Source: Gemmata massiliana (GTDB lineage Bacteria > Planctomycetota > Planctomycetia > Gemmatales > Gemmataceae). From it: a DNA stretch of 64,000 nucleotides. Positions within the stretch are counted from its first letter, which is position 1; each line of letters begins with the position of its first letter. The position numbers and the translations under genes were made by a program. The notes under the pieces were generated by a model that worked only from the letters and a program-made list of their open reading frames with translations, was not told the origin of the DNA and made no database searches. Positions 45,957-55,357 of the stretch are shown here, piece by piece. Where the stretch lies: the NCBI GenBank assembly GCA_000531095.1, contig HG799462.1, positions 226,733-290,732 of the forward strand, read 5' to 3'.

Positions 45957-46868
45957 ATGGTGAACCGCCTCCCGGTCCGCAACGAGTACGGCTACCAGTG
46001 GATGATTACCGGGCCGAACCGGTACCAGGTGTGCGGGCGCACGACGGACGCGCTCCCGGCCGGGGCGTACACGGTCTACACGGACGGGTGCGGGAACCCA
46101 AACTACCAAGCCCGCGAGCTCCAGGCGGACGAACTGATCCACTTCCCGGACAGCCTCCCGGCCCGCGTGCAGAACGAGATCAAGAAGTTCTGGGCGCTGG
46201 GGGACCGGTTCGCGCGCTACGGGTACCTGCACCGGCGCGGGTACCTGCTCTACGGCAAGCAGGGGTGCGGGAAGTCCTCGCTGGTCAACCAGATCATCGC
46301 GGACGTGATCGCCGACGGGCACCTCGCGTTCTACTGCCAGTACCCGAGCGACTTCATCCAGTGCATGCGCAAGTTCCGCGACGTGGAACCGACCCGGCCG
46401 ATCGTGTGCGTGTTCGAGGACATCGACGCCATCATCGAGCACTACGGCGACTCGGACCTGCTCCAGTGGCTCGACGGCAACCACCAGGTCGATAAGGCCG
46501 TGAACCTCGCGACGACCAACTACCCGGAGAAACTCGACCGGCGCATCATCTCGCGCCCCCGGCGCTTCGACCGCATCCTGCGCATCGACGCCCCGGACGC
46601 CCGGATGCGGGAGGCGTACCTCGCCCGCAAGTTGCCGGAACTCACCGCGACCGAACTCGCGCGCTGGGTCGAACTCACGAACGACTTGCCGTTCGCGGCG
46701 CTCGCGGAAGTGGTCATCAGCGTGTGCTGTATGGGCAACGATCTGGAAGAGGCCGCGAAGCTGCTCCGCTCGATCGACGCCCACAATCCGTCGAGCGCCG
46801 AGTTCGCGAACACTCCGCAGGACGGCGCGAACGCAGAAACCAACGGGATCGCAGACCAACCGGCGTGA
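45957..46868 (+). CDS. AAA ATPase, BCS1/FtsH-like core
   Basis: A 303-residue ATPase. An N-terminal domain of about 90 residues with no recognised match is followed by Walker A GKQGCGKSS (100-108), Walker B PIVCVFEDIDAII, sensor 1 in VNLATTNYPEKLDRRI and arginine-finger-type residues in ISRPRRFDRILRI, typical of classical AAA proteins. No protease or membrane domain is attached. ATG 45957 has GAGGA upstream. It is divergent from the metallopeptidase-like gene by 199 bases. Confidence 0.88.
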   Translation: MVNRLPVRNEYGYQWMITGPNRYQVCGRTTDALPAGAYTVYTDGCGNPNYQARELQADELIHFPDSLPARVQNEIKKFWALGDRFARYGYLHRRGYLLYGKQGCGKSSLVNQIIADVIADGHLAFYCQYPSDFIQCMRKFRDVEPTRPIVCVFEDIDAIIEHYGDSDLLQWLDGNHQVDKAVNLATTNYPEKLDRRIISRPRRFDRILRIDAPDARMREAYLARKLPELTATELARWVELTNDLPFAALAEVVISVCCMGNDLEEAAKLLRSIDAHNPSSAEFANTPQDGANAETNGIADQPA

Positions 46869-46886
46869 TGTTTAAGAAAGATATTT

Positions 46887-46958
46887 GACAGGATGAACAG
46901 GATCGACAGGATTGAAGACAAAACGTCTCTTAATCCTGTTCATCTTGTTAATCCTGTC
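46887..46958. repeat. Dispersed ACAGGAT repeat forming an inverted pair
   Basis: Arms 46887-46913 (three GACAGGAT/AACAGGAT units) and 46932-46958 match at 23 of 27 positions as an inverted repeat with an 18-base loop. It sits between convergent genes and ends in AAAACGTTTTC. It is the best-preserved of three copies in the window and may act as a terminator. Confidence 0.75.
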
Positions 46959-46974
46959 AAAACGTTTTCTCGAA

Positions 46975-47754
46975 TCAATCACCGATCGCACCGTTCGCCC
47001 ACTCGATTGCGACGTGGAAGTTGTTGAAATCCGGGTCTTCGAGGCTCCCGCGCGGGTGGCACACACCGCCCGGCGGAAGCGCGTCCATCCGGATCGCTTC
47101 GCCCTCGCGAATCACGCCACCAAGCGCCTGGAACGCGGTGAAGCGTTCGATCAGCTCCGTGACCGCGTCGAGGTACAGTGAGCCGACACCGCGCACGCTC
47201 AGGTCCGGGCGCCCGTACTGCCGCATCCCGCGAGTGTGGAGCCACGTCGTTTCGGGCTTCTCGTCGTCGGATACCAGAATCACGGTGTGGGCCAGCGGTT
47301 GCGGTTCCCCCGGCGCGACCACTTCGTCCCGCCACTCGTCGGCCGACCACAACCACAAGCGCTGCGGGTCGTAGATCGACGTGCCGCCGCAATCGATCAA
47401 CCACGACACGAGGCCGATCGCGTCGCGGAAGTAGTCGAGCGTGTTCGGGTCCGTCATCGTACCGCGAACAACGACCGTGTGCGGCGCGCGTTCCGCTTCC
47501 GCGACCGTAACCGGGGCGTCGCGCCGGATCTGTTCCCACAGCGGACCGGACTGGTACTCCGCGGCCTCGTCCGGGGCTTCGGCGCGGTTCACCCGGACCA
47601 CTTCCAACCACTCGCCCGGCCCGCGCGAACGGTACCTCGACACGCTGAACGACTTGTTCAGATCGAAGTTACCGAACACCACGAAGAACAAGAACGGGTC
47701 ACCGCCCCCCGGCGCGAAGTGCGGGCGCGGCCACGAAACGAGCGTGCTCGGCAT
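46975..47754 (-). CDS. Conserved-looking hypothetical protein
   Basis: A 259-residue, soluble, acidic protein without signal peptide. It contains several alpha/beta segments (PHTVVVRGTMTDPNTLDYFR, IYDPQRLWLWSADEWRDE, LAHTVILVSDDEKPETTWLH) but no motif I can name. GGAGG lies four bases before the ATG. It starts 10 bases after the VWA gene on the same strand, so it is the last gene of the kinase-VWA run and may work with them. Confidence 0.75.
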   Translation of the reverse strand: MPSTLVSWPRPHFAPGGGDPFLFFVVFGNFDLNKSFSVSRYRSRGPGEWLEVVRVNRAEAPDEAAEYQSGPLWEQIRRDAPVTVAEAERAPHTVVVRGTMTDPNTLDYFRDAIGLVSWLIDCGGTSIYDPQRLWLWSADEWRDEVVAPGEPQPLAHTVILVSDDEKPETTWLHTRGMRQYGRPDLSVRGVGSLYLDAVTELIERFTAFQALGGVIREGEAIRMDALPPGGVCHPRGSLEDPDFNNFHVAIEWANGAIGD

Positions 47755-47764
47755 GTCGCCTCCG

Positions 47765-48745
47765 TTATTTCAACTCGCGTGGCTGTTGTACGCCCTCGGG
47801 GGTCACAAGTCCGACACATACCGGCGGCGCTTTGGAAACCGACGACAGCACCGGTTTGAGCGTGCGTGCGGTCAGATCGTCCGCGTCCGTGAGCAGCACA
47901 ATAAAATCGGGGCCGATACCGAGCGCCGCACGCACGGCCACGAGGTGATTACTCTTCCCACGCGGCTCCAGTGCCGCGAGCGCCGTAGTCGCGGCGCGAA
48001 TGTTCGCCTCGGTCGCGGGCAAGGCGCTACCGTTAGACGCGAGAAGCGGATAGGCACTGCTGTCGTACACGATGACCTGGAACCGGACGGTCGCGGGCTG
48101 CTGTTTGAGCGTGGCGACGAGTGCAGCGCGAGCCGCCTCGAACTTGCCCGTGGCTCCCATGCTGCCCGAAATATCGAGAACGTACACCACCGTCTGACTG
48201 TCCCGAAGTGCGCCGTGCATCGCGCGTGCGGCGGGCGCGCTGGGCCTCGCTCCGTTCGTGCCACTCGCGGGTTTAACGTTCGGGTCGCGCACGGGCGGTG
48301 AAACGGCGGCAGGCGCTGAGTGCGTGATTGCCCCCGGCTTGTGGATCATTGCAATCAGTTCCGGCGGAAGTGTTTTGGGCACAGCCGCTTTGAACGGCCC
48401 GGCCGGAGTCACGTTCGTACTGGTTGGAGCTTCAGGCGGTTGTGGAGCGCGGGGTGGCTCAGGCTTTGTGGCGCCGACCTCGGGAGGTGCGCTGGGTGGA
48501 GTGGGCGCTGGTGGTGCTGGAGGAGTGGGTTGCGGTGAAACTTCGACACCGACAACATCTTCGACGAAGCTCATCCGCACGTCCGGATCAGCCGGTGCGC
48601 GCGTGTTGATTGCGACTTCACGTGTTTTGTGCTCGTCGGAACGCAACAGAACGAAAAACACGCCCGCAACGGCAACGTGAATGGCGACAGAAACGCACAC
48701 CGCCCAGCGAAAGGCGACACGAGTCGAGTGGGGGCGCGGCCTCAT
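47765..48745 (-). CDS. Membrane-anchored VWA domain protein with proline-rich linker
   Basis: A 326-residue protein: cytoplasmic head, one membrane helix (WAVCVSVAIHVAVAGVFFVL), a long proline/alanine-rich linker (about residues 65-150), and a C-terminal von Willebrand A domain with the metal site in VVYVLDISGSMGATG (DxSxS). The layout recalls TonB or planctomycete VWA proteins that span the periplasm. It probably binds a protein ligand through the metal. Start ATG 48743-48745. The kinase gene lies 101 bases upstream on the same strand. Confidence 0.88.
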   Translation of the reverse strand: MRPRPHSTRVAFRWAVCVSVAIHVAVAGVFFVLLRSDEHKTREVAINTRAPADPDVRMSFVEDVVGVEVSPQPTPPAPPAPTPPSAPPEVGATKPEPPRAPQPPEAPTSTNVTPAGPFKAAVPKTLPPELIAMIHKPGAITHSAPAAVSPPVRDPNVKPASGTNGARPSAPAARAMHGALRDSQTVVYVLDISGSMGATGKFEAARAALVATLKQQPATVRFQVIVYDSSAYPLLASNGSALPATEANIRAATTALAALEPRGKSNHLVAVRAALGIGPDFIVLLTDADDLTARTLKPVLSSVSKAPPVCVGLVTPEGVQQPRELK

Positions 48746-48846
48746 GGCTCGCGGAATACCGACGCGGGCGAAAAAAGGGAAGACCGAAGCGAACGATTGA
48801 ATGATTTTTCTGGAACGCGGGTGTCGAAGTCCTGGCCCAAAACGGG

Positions 48847-51800
48847 TCAGTTCTTCGTGGCGCTGCGTTGTTGAATGAGGGCCTCGCGTACTTTGGCGAA
48901 GTCCGGATCGCGCCGGTTGACCGCCTCCCACTCCGGGGTAGTGAGTGCGTCCGCGTCGCGGAAGCCCGCGTCGATCGCCTTTCGCAGTGCGGTCACGGCT
49001 TTCTTCGCGTCACTGGTCTTGGCCGAATCGGTTCCCCGGGACGCGGCGGCGCACCCTGCGAATGTGTGTGCGACCGCGAACAGATCCTCCGGGGCCTTCG
49101 CATAGCGCTCCAATTCGTAGGCGACGTTGGCGGCCTCGGGCGGGTGATCCGCACGCACTTCGAGCGTCGCGACCATCCGTAGCGCCATGATCCGCGTGGC
49201 GTCGTATTTCTTGTCGGCGAGATTCTGAGGGTTGCTCAGACCGACCTTCACCGCCTCCAGAAACACGAGCTTCTCGTTCGCGAGCTGGGCGACCGGGCCG
49301 AGCAGTGGATCGTCTTTCATCCGCTGCACTTCGCTCAAAGCCTGCTCGTACCAGTCCTTCGCGGTGGACAGTTGCCGTATTTCGGCGTTGATGTCGCCGC
49401 ACCGGATCAGTGCGAGCGCGAGCCGGCGCTGGCCGGCCTTAGTGCGCGTGTCCGCGTTACCCTTGAGCGCGAGCCACAGCGTGATCGCACTGCGCGCGGA
49501 CGCGAGCGCCTGGGGGCCGTTGCCGAGGGCCGCATAGAACCCGGCGAGCCGCTCCCACGCGGTGGCCTCTTCTTCCTTCGCTTGGAAGTTCTTCTCGTCG
49601 AGCCGCGCGAGTTTCTGGAACCGGTCCAGCGAACTCTGCCACACGATGAGGGCGCCCGTGGGGTGGCCGTCGTTGGCGAGCACTTGGCCCCATTTGCCGT
49701 AAGCCAGAGCGATGTCGCGCTGCGCCTGCGCGCTACCCGGGTTGGCGGCGGCGAGGTCCACGAGCATTTTCGTGGACCGGCTCGCGAGCTTGTTGGCCGG
49801 TACGGGTTTCCCCTCCGCGCAGTGTGCGTCCGCCTGTTTGTACAGGGTCACCGCGAGGGCGCGTTTCACGGTCGCGCACCCCTCGTCTTTGCTGCCCAAT
49901 TCCTCAAGAATTCCCGTGCCCTTCTGAAACGCGATTACGGCCCCCTTGGGGTCTTTGAGAGCGAGTTTGCAATCGCCGATGTACTCCCAACCGTGTGCAA
50001 GCTGGAACCGGGCCGCGGCGCTCTCGGTGTCGAGTTCCTGGAGCGCCTTCAGGGACGCAAACGATGCCTCGTACTCCGCCAAAGCGTCCTTGGTGTAGCC
50101 GTTAGCGAGAAGGGCGTCGCCGTGGCGCTGGCGCGCAAGCGCGAGGTCGCGTTGAGCCTTCGCCGATTTGGAGTCGATCGCTTCGAGCGCCAGGCACGCT
50201 TCCTTTCCCTTTTTGGTGTTCGTAAGGGCTGCCGCTAAATCGCCGGTGCGAATTTGGACGTACCCGAGCCGGCCCCACAAGAGCGCGCGATCGGCGGCGG
50301 CGCTCGCGTTCTGCGGGTCGAGTGCGATCAACTCATCGAGAACCCGAACCCCGTCGTCGTAATCCTTGGCGGCCGCACTCATTAGCGCGCGGTCAAAGTG
50401 AACCTCACCCAATCGGGCGTGCGCGTCCGCGATCTCGCGACGAACGTCGGCCCGATCGCGGGGGAATTGGGAGGCGAGTTCGCCCCGCAACTTCAGGCAC
50501 CGCACCGCGCTCTCGTTGGCACCAACCGTATCCCCGGTGTGGAGTTGCAAGCCCGCGAGTGCGTCGAGGCTGTCCGCGAAGTCGCGCTGGCGATCGAGGC
50601 TCGCAGGCAGTTGCTCGGACAGTTCCTTGCGGGTACCCAGAGCACGCTGACAGTCTTCTACCGCGTTGCCGATTTCGCCGCGTTCTTTGAGGATCAGCGA
50701 CCGGCGGGCAAGAGCAGCGGCGAGGTCTTGTTGGGCAACGGCGTCGGTCTTGTCCGCGGCCAGAGCCTCGAAGATGGTGACTGCTTCGTTGATCGCACCG
50801 AGCGCGGACTTCGTATCACCGGCCTGGACGTGAATGCCCGCCAACTTGTCGAGCGACCGGGCGAGGTCGCGGTCCGCGGCGCGGAGATCGGTCGCGCGTG
50901 CCTCCGGGGTGCGCGCGTCGCTCGTCTCTGCGGCTAAACGCTTCACGTCCCGAGCAACCTTCACCGCTTCCAGGAACTGCTCGCGCGCCTGTGTCGTTTC
51001 GCCCACGAGCTGGTACACCTCGCCCATTTGTCGGTGCGCGGAGACCAGTGTGCGGTCGGCCCCGATGTCCCCCTCGACTTTACCCTCGATGAGCTTCTTA
51101 AGGCCATCCGTCGCGTTCAGCAGCAGCGTCTTCCGAATCGCCTGCATCCCAGCGCGATCGGCGAGCTTCTTGTCGATGTCGTGAACGAGCGTGTTGTACG
51201 CCTCGACTGCCTTCTCATAGCGCGACCGTGCCACGTCTCGCGCGAGCCCGACGCGGACCTTTTCAGCCTCGGTCTTTTCCTTCTCCTTGGTGACCTGCAC
51301 GAGCGCTTTGGCCGTCTCTTTCTCCTGCGCGGTCACCTTATCGCGTTCCGCGGCCGTTTCCTTTTCCTTCTCGGTCACGAGGTCGAGCGCCTTCTGCGTG
51401 CTCTTGCGCCCCTCGTTCACGGCCCAAGCGATCCCCCCCGCCGCAAGTACGCCGGCGATGAGTAGCGATACTCCGGTCGCGATCCGGGCCGGGTGCCGGC
51501 GCGCCCAGCGTGCGAGGCGCGCGGTGAGTGGATCGCGGTACGCGCTCACCGGCTCGTCGGAGAGCCACCGCTCCACATCGGCCGCTAGGTCCAGCGCGGT
51601 CGCGTAGCGGTCGTTCTGGTTCAGCGCCATCGCCTTGCGGCAAATCGCGTCGAGCGGTTTCGGGCACTCGGCGTTCACCGCGCCCGGCGGATCGAACGTG
51701 CCGCGCCGCACCAGCTCGATCGTCTCCAGCGCGCTCTTACCCACGAACGGCGCGCGGCCGGCGAGGATGACGAACAGCGTGGCGCCGAGCGAGTACACAT

Positions 51801-53013
51801 CCGCGCGCGGACCGACCTTATCGAGTTCCCCGGCCGCCTGCTCGGGCGGCATGTACGAGGGCGTACCCACCGCGGTCCCGGCCATCGTCATGTGCGACGG
51901 GAGGTCGGTCGCTTCCGGATCGTGGCGGAACCCGGCCTCGGCGTTCGCCCGCATGATGCGGTCAAAATCGGGACCGTCTGAGAGCGACTTTGCTAGCCCC
52001 CAGTCCACCACGAGCACTTCACCGAACTTGCCGACCATCACGTTCGCCGGCTTGATGTCGCGGTGAATGATGCCCTTGTCGTGTGCGTAAGCAATGGCCT
52101 TGCACACGTAAACGAAGCGCGACAACAGGTTCCGGAACGCGACCGTGCGCGGAACGTCTTTTTCGCTCGGCTCGGGTGCCGGGGGCGCGCTGGATTCGGC
52201 CGACTTTGGTTCACCCTTCTCGGTCTTCTCGGTCTTTTCGGCCCCCGATCCCTTAGCCGCGTTCGTACCGTAGTAACGATCGATTTCGTCTTTGAGCGTT
52301 TCACCGCGGATGAACCGCATCGCGTAAACGGGGCGCCCGCGAGCGTCGTTTACGAGGCCGAAGACGGGCACCACGCCGGGGTGATCGAGGCGGGCCGTGA
52401 GTTCGGCTTCCGTCAGGAACCGGCGCCGGCTGCCCGGGTCGTCGGCGTAGCGCGACTTGATGCGCTTGACCGCGACCTCGCGGTTCAGCTCGGTGTCGCG
52501 CGCGGTGAAGACCTCGCCCAACCCGCCGCTCGCGTGCAACCCCCGAAGCGCGAACCGGCCGACCATTGTGCCGCTCATTTGCGGCGCGAGGCTCGGTACG
52601 CTCGGTCCGGTGGACACGGAAATGGGTGCAGTGTCGTGCGACAGGTCGCCAGAAATCCCACCGGAGATCGCACCCGACGCGACGGTGCGGCCCGGGGGTG
52701 ACGGTAGCGTCGCCCCGGGTTCCGCGACGTTCGAGCCGATCACCGTACCGGCGTCCGGGGCCGAACGCGCGCTCGCGACTTGGGTCACGTCCACGTCGTT
52801 GTTCGTGTCCCCTCGGGCGGCCGGCTCTGCGGCGGAATCGAGCGTCGCGTCGGCGTCGATCGTCACGGGGTGCGCGAGCGTCGCGTCCGGGGCCCCCTGA
52901 AACGTTGGGGGCGGCGTAATAGCGGCAACCGGCGCTTCCGCGCGGGCACCTTGTGGCGCAGCGCCCGGCAATAACGTCGGCTCGACCTCGTCCGGGTCGC
53001 TTGGCGAAGCCAT
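48847..53013 (-). CDS. Ser/Thr protein kinase with transmembrane helix and TPR-like tail
   Basis: A 1388-residue kinase of the PknB type. A disordered head (1-148) precedes the catalytic domain: glycine loop 158-169 (GLHASGGLGEVF), Lys 183, Glu 203, HRDIKPANVMV (317-327) and DWG (337-339) in place of DFG. A transmembrane helix at about 510-532 is followed by a coiled coil (KEKETAAERDKVTAQEKETA) and about 700 residues of helical repeats resembling TPRs. The repeats should face outward and sense a ligand or bind partners. GGAGGA precedes the ATG. It heads a run with the VWA and 259-residue genes. Confidence 0.94.
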   Translation of the reverse strand: MASPSDPDEVEPTLLPGAAPQGARAEAPVAAITPPPTFQGAPDATLAHPVTIDADATLDSAAEPAARGDTNNDVDVTQVASARSAPDAGTVIGSNVAEPGATLPSPPGRTVASGAISGGISGDLSHDTAPISVSTGPSVPSLAPQMSGTMVGRFALRGLHASGGLGEVFTARDTELNREVAVKRIKSRYADDPGSRRRFLTEAELTARLDHPGVVPVFGLVNDARGRPVYAMRFIRGETLKDEIDRYYGTNAAKGSGAEKTEKTEKGEPKSAESSAPPAPEPSEKDVPRTVAFRNLLSRFVYVCKAIAYAHDKGIIHRDIKPANVMVGKFGEVLVVDWGLAKSLSDGPDFDRIMRANAEAGFRHDPEATDLPSHMTMAGTAVGTPSYMPPEQAAGELDKVGPRADVYSLGATLFVILAGRAPFVGKSALETIELVRRGTFDPPGAVNAECPKPLDAICRKAMALNQNDRYATALDLAADVERWLSDEPVSAYRDPLTARLARWARRHPARIATGVSLLIAGVLAAGGIAWAVNEGRKSTQKALDLVTEKEKETAAERDKVTAQEKETAKALVQVTKEKEKTEAEKVRVGLARDVARSRYEKAVEAYNTLVHDIDKKLADRAGMQAIRKTLLLNATDGLKKLIEGKVEGDIGADRTLVSAHRQMGEVYQLVGETTQAREQFLEAVKVARDVKRLAAETSDARTPEARATDLRAADRDLARSLDKLAGIHVQAGDTKSALGAINEAVTIFEALAADKTDAVAQQDLAAALARRSLILKERGEIGNAVEDCQRALGTRKELSEQLPASLDRQRDFADSLDALAGLQLHTGDTVGANESAVRCLKLRGELASQFPRDRADVRREIADAHARLGEVHFDRALMSAAAKDYDDGVRVLDELIALDPQNASAAADRALLWGRLGYVQIRTGDLAAALTNTKKGKEACLALEAIDSKSAKAQRDLALARQRHGDALLANGYTKDALAEYEASFASLKALQELDTESAAARFQLAHGWEYIGDCKLALKDPKGAVIAFQKGTGILEELGSKDEGCATVKRALAVTLYKQADAHCAEGKPVPANKLASRSTKMLVDLAAANPGSAQAQRDIALAYGKWGQVLANDGHPTGALIVWQSSLDRFQKLARLDEKNFQAKEEEATAWERLAGFYAALGNGPQALASARSAITLWLALKGNADTRTKAGQRRLALALIRCGDINAEIRQLSTAKDWYEQALSEVQRMKDDPLLGPVAQLANEKLVFLEAVKVGLSNPQNLADKKYDATRIMALRMVATLEVRADHPPEAANVAYELERYAKAPEDLFAVAHTFAGCAAASRGTDSAKTSDAKKAVTALRKAIDAGFRDADALTTPEWEAVNRRDPDFAKVREALIQQRSATKN

Positions 53014-53446
53014 ATCGACAGTCCTCCGGGTGGAGGTGATTACGGGAACTGTTAGCGTAACCTTTCGCGGACCGATCGGGAACGGCAGCGGGTTAGAAAG
53101 AGTGGGGAAATGGGAAGTTTGGACGGGCGCGACAAAACACCACCAGCGAATACGTAACCGCTGCCCCTGTCGCCAATTGAGTCAAGGTTTAAGTTGAGCG
53201 ACTAAAGCAGGAGGCGAGAGGGCATTGGACCGGTTCAATTGGGTTCCAATGGGTGCTCGCCTGAGTCAGCAGTATTCGTGGCTGTCACAGATTTCGTGTT
53301 GCGGATATAGTATACGAATGTTAATATTCTGGAGAGTTGCCTTTACGGTGGCGCCCGCGTAATCACGGACCCACAACAACACGACGAGCGTGCCGAGTCC
53401 CAAGTCGGTGGCTCTCGGTGACCACACAGGGAAGCCAACCCGAAAG

Positions 53447-53463
53447 GTTAGCGTTTGTTAGCC
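53447..53463 (+). repeat. GTTAGC double-site repeat, copy 1
   Basis: GTTAGCGTTTGTTAGCC contains two GTTAGC words 11 bases apart. Copy 2 at 53541-53557 differs at one base. Confidence 0.7.
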
Positions 53464-53484
53464 ACCGATCCTAACCGTCTGAAA

Positions 53485-53525
53485 AATAAGGAGATCCGCA
53501 CTGCGAGAGATCCCACAGTGCGGAT
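53485..53525 (-). terminator. Possible terminator of rho
   Basis: ATCCGCACTG (53494-53503) pairs perfectly with CAGTGCGGAT (53516-53525). Read on the minus strand it is followed by CTCCTTATTTTTCAG. It is 115 bases past the rho stop. Confidence 0.5.
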
Positions 53526-53540
53526 ACGATGGGGTACAAC

Positions 53541-53557
53541 GTTAGCATTTGTTAGCC
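53541..53557 (+). repeat. GTTAGC double-site repeat, copy 2
   Basis: GTTAGCATTTGTTAGCC, 94 bases from copy 1, with an inverted GCTAAC word 9 bases downstream (53567-53572). Confidence 0.7.
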
Positions 53558-53639
53558 GAAACACGCTAACGGATCGGGAAAAACTGATGCAACATTGAAC
53601 GAAAATCCAATTCAAATGCCGATCAATATCTGGCCCGCA

Positions 53640-54797
53640 TCAGCGTCCCATTTTGCCCATCTGCATGAGAAACTCGGAGTTGGATTTGGTCTTCGCTAGC
53701 CGCGTGACTAGGCCCTCCATCGCCTCGACCGGTTTCTGCTGCATGAGGCTGCGGCGCAGGAGCGTGATCTGATCTAGCGTCTCTGCCGGCAGGAGCCGCT
53801 CTTCCTTCCGCGTCCCGGACGCCCCGAGGTCGATCGCGGGGTACACGCGGCGCTCGGCCAGCGCCCGGTTCAGCACCAGTTCCATGTTCCCGGTGCCCTT
53901 GAATTCCTGGAAAATCACCTCGTCCATACGACTACCGGTCTCGATGAGCGCGGTGCCCAGGATGGTGAGAGTACCGCCCTCCTCGAACGCGCGGGCCGCG
54001 CCGAACAGGCGCTTCGGCACGTCAAGCGCCTTGCTGTCCACGCCGCCGCTCATCGTGCGCCCGCTGCCGGCCGTCTTGTTGTACGCGCGGGCCAACCGAG
54101 TCAGGCTATCGAGCAGCACGAGAGAGTCCTTGCCCTGCTCGGTCAGGCGCTTGGCGCGTTCCACCACGAGTTCCGCGAGCCGGGTGTGGTTCGCGGTGTT
54201 CTGGTCGGAACTGGACGCGATCACCTCGACCGGCGGCGGGGTCGTAGAACCGGCCTCGGTCGCCTTGCGGACGATGTTCCGCTTGATGTCCGTGACCTCT
54301 TCGGGCCGTTCGTCCACGAGCAGGATCATGAGGTGAACGTTCGGGTGATTGGCGATGACCGCCTGCGCGATGTGCGTGAGGAGAACCGTCTTGCCCGAGC
54401 GCGGCGGGGCCACGATCAGCCCGCGCTGCCCCATCCCGATCGGCGTGAACATGTCCATCACGCGCGTGGTGAGCGGTTCCGGACCGGTCTCGAGCCGGAG
54501 CCACTTCGTAGGGTCGACGGGGGTGAGTTCGTCCCAGGCGCGGCGGCGGAACAGCTTCGGGTCCGCGCCCTCGATCTCGGTGACGGTCGCAAGCCGCGGA
54601 CCCGACCCGCGCCGCGGCGGTTCGAGCGTGCCGCCGAGCATCACCCCCTCGGCGAGGTTCAGCTTGTTGATGAGCGGCCCCGGAACATAGGCGTCGTTCG
54701 GCGTAGGGGTGTAGTTCTTGGCGGGGTTACGGAGGAACCCGTGCCCCCGTGGGTGCATCTCCAGCACGCCCAGCGCGCTGTTGCGAGGATCAGACAT
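53640..54797 (-). CDS. rho: Transcription termination factor Rho
   Basis: Hexameric RNA helicase that ends transcription. The 385-residue product has an OB-type RNA-binding region (LEMHPRGHGFLRNPAKNY), Walker A APPRSGKTVLL (about 130-140), LLVDERPEEVTDIKR, and the Q/R-loop segments TLTILGTALIETGSRMDEV and FQEFKGTGNMEL. It lacks the short helical N-terminal Rho_N domain found in many family members (usually about 420 residues). No strong ribosome site is seen at the ATG. Confidence 0.95.
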   Translation of the reverse strand: MSDPRNSALGVLEMHPRGHGFLRNPAKNYTPTPNDAYVPGPLINKLNLAEGVMLGGTLEPPRRGSGPRLATVTEIEGADPKLFRRRAWDELTPVDPTKWLRLETGPEPLTTRVMDMFTPIGMGQRGLIVAPPRSGKTVLLTHIAQAVIANHPNVHLMILLVDERPEEVTDIKRNIVRKATEAGSTTPPPVEVIASSSDQNTANHTRLAELVVERAKRLTEQGKDSLVLLDSLTRLARAYNKTAGSGRTMSGGVDSKALDVPKRLFGAARAFEEGGTLTILGTALIETGSRMDEVIFQEFKGTGNMELVLNRALAERRVYPAIDLGASGTRKEERLLPAETLDQITLLRRSLMQQKPVEAMEGLVTRLAKTKSNSEFLMQMGKMGR

Positions 54798-55357
54798 GCG
54801 GAAACTCTACTCTCGTAACAGGAACCGGGCACCCGGATCGGAGCCGAGTGCAGCGGAAACAGACAGCCAAGAGGAAAAACGACAGTATCGACCGCGGGAC
54901 GGGTGCGAGCGTTTTCTCGGCAAGTGGGAGAGATTCTAACCCCCATTGTGGCCAAACGCGAGAGAGAAACAACGGGAGTTTGCAGATATCGAACCGGCCA
55001 AAGATGCCGCCCCGATATGCTCCTCGATACGCGCGCACTTGAACAAAGAAAATTTCCGCAGCGCTCCCGTTTCGATCTCGGCGCCCGAACCGAGCGCATC
55101 TCGATGACACGACACACGAAACCATTTTCGGCTGCGGTGGAGGTTTCGTTACTGATCGATGAATACTCGAAAACGCTCTCACATTTGCGTGGCCATGAGC
55201 GCGACTCCATGTATCTTGGACCTCCACAGATCCGACGCACATAAGAGCACGCTCGAAGACTCGACGAGCGACCTTTACACTCACAATCTCTTTCGGTCCC
55301 GATCAGGTCTTTTGTTTTCGGCCCAATCACCTTCTCGCACTGGGATTCCGGAACACT
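54798..55357. other. Intergenic region between rho and the serine hydrolase gene
   Basis: About 560 bases between divergent genes. I see no RNA gene, repeat or convincing reading frame. Short frames here carry no ribosome site and have irregular composition. Confidence 0.5.

Larger units (their letters stand above)
53014..53639. other. Long intergenic region between rho and the kinase gene
   Basis: About 625 bases, with an AT-richer patch near 53290-53340. It holds two 17-base GTTAGC repeats and a hairpin that could end the rho transcript. No protein-coding frame is convincing. It should contain the kinase promoter. Confidence 0.6.

Noticed and set aside
53014..53639. A tRNA, small RNA or riboswitch in the long gap between rho and the kinase gene
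   Set aside because: No cloverleaf, TTC-loop pattern or known riboswitch core is visible; only the repeats and a simple hairpin were found.
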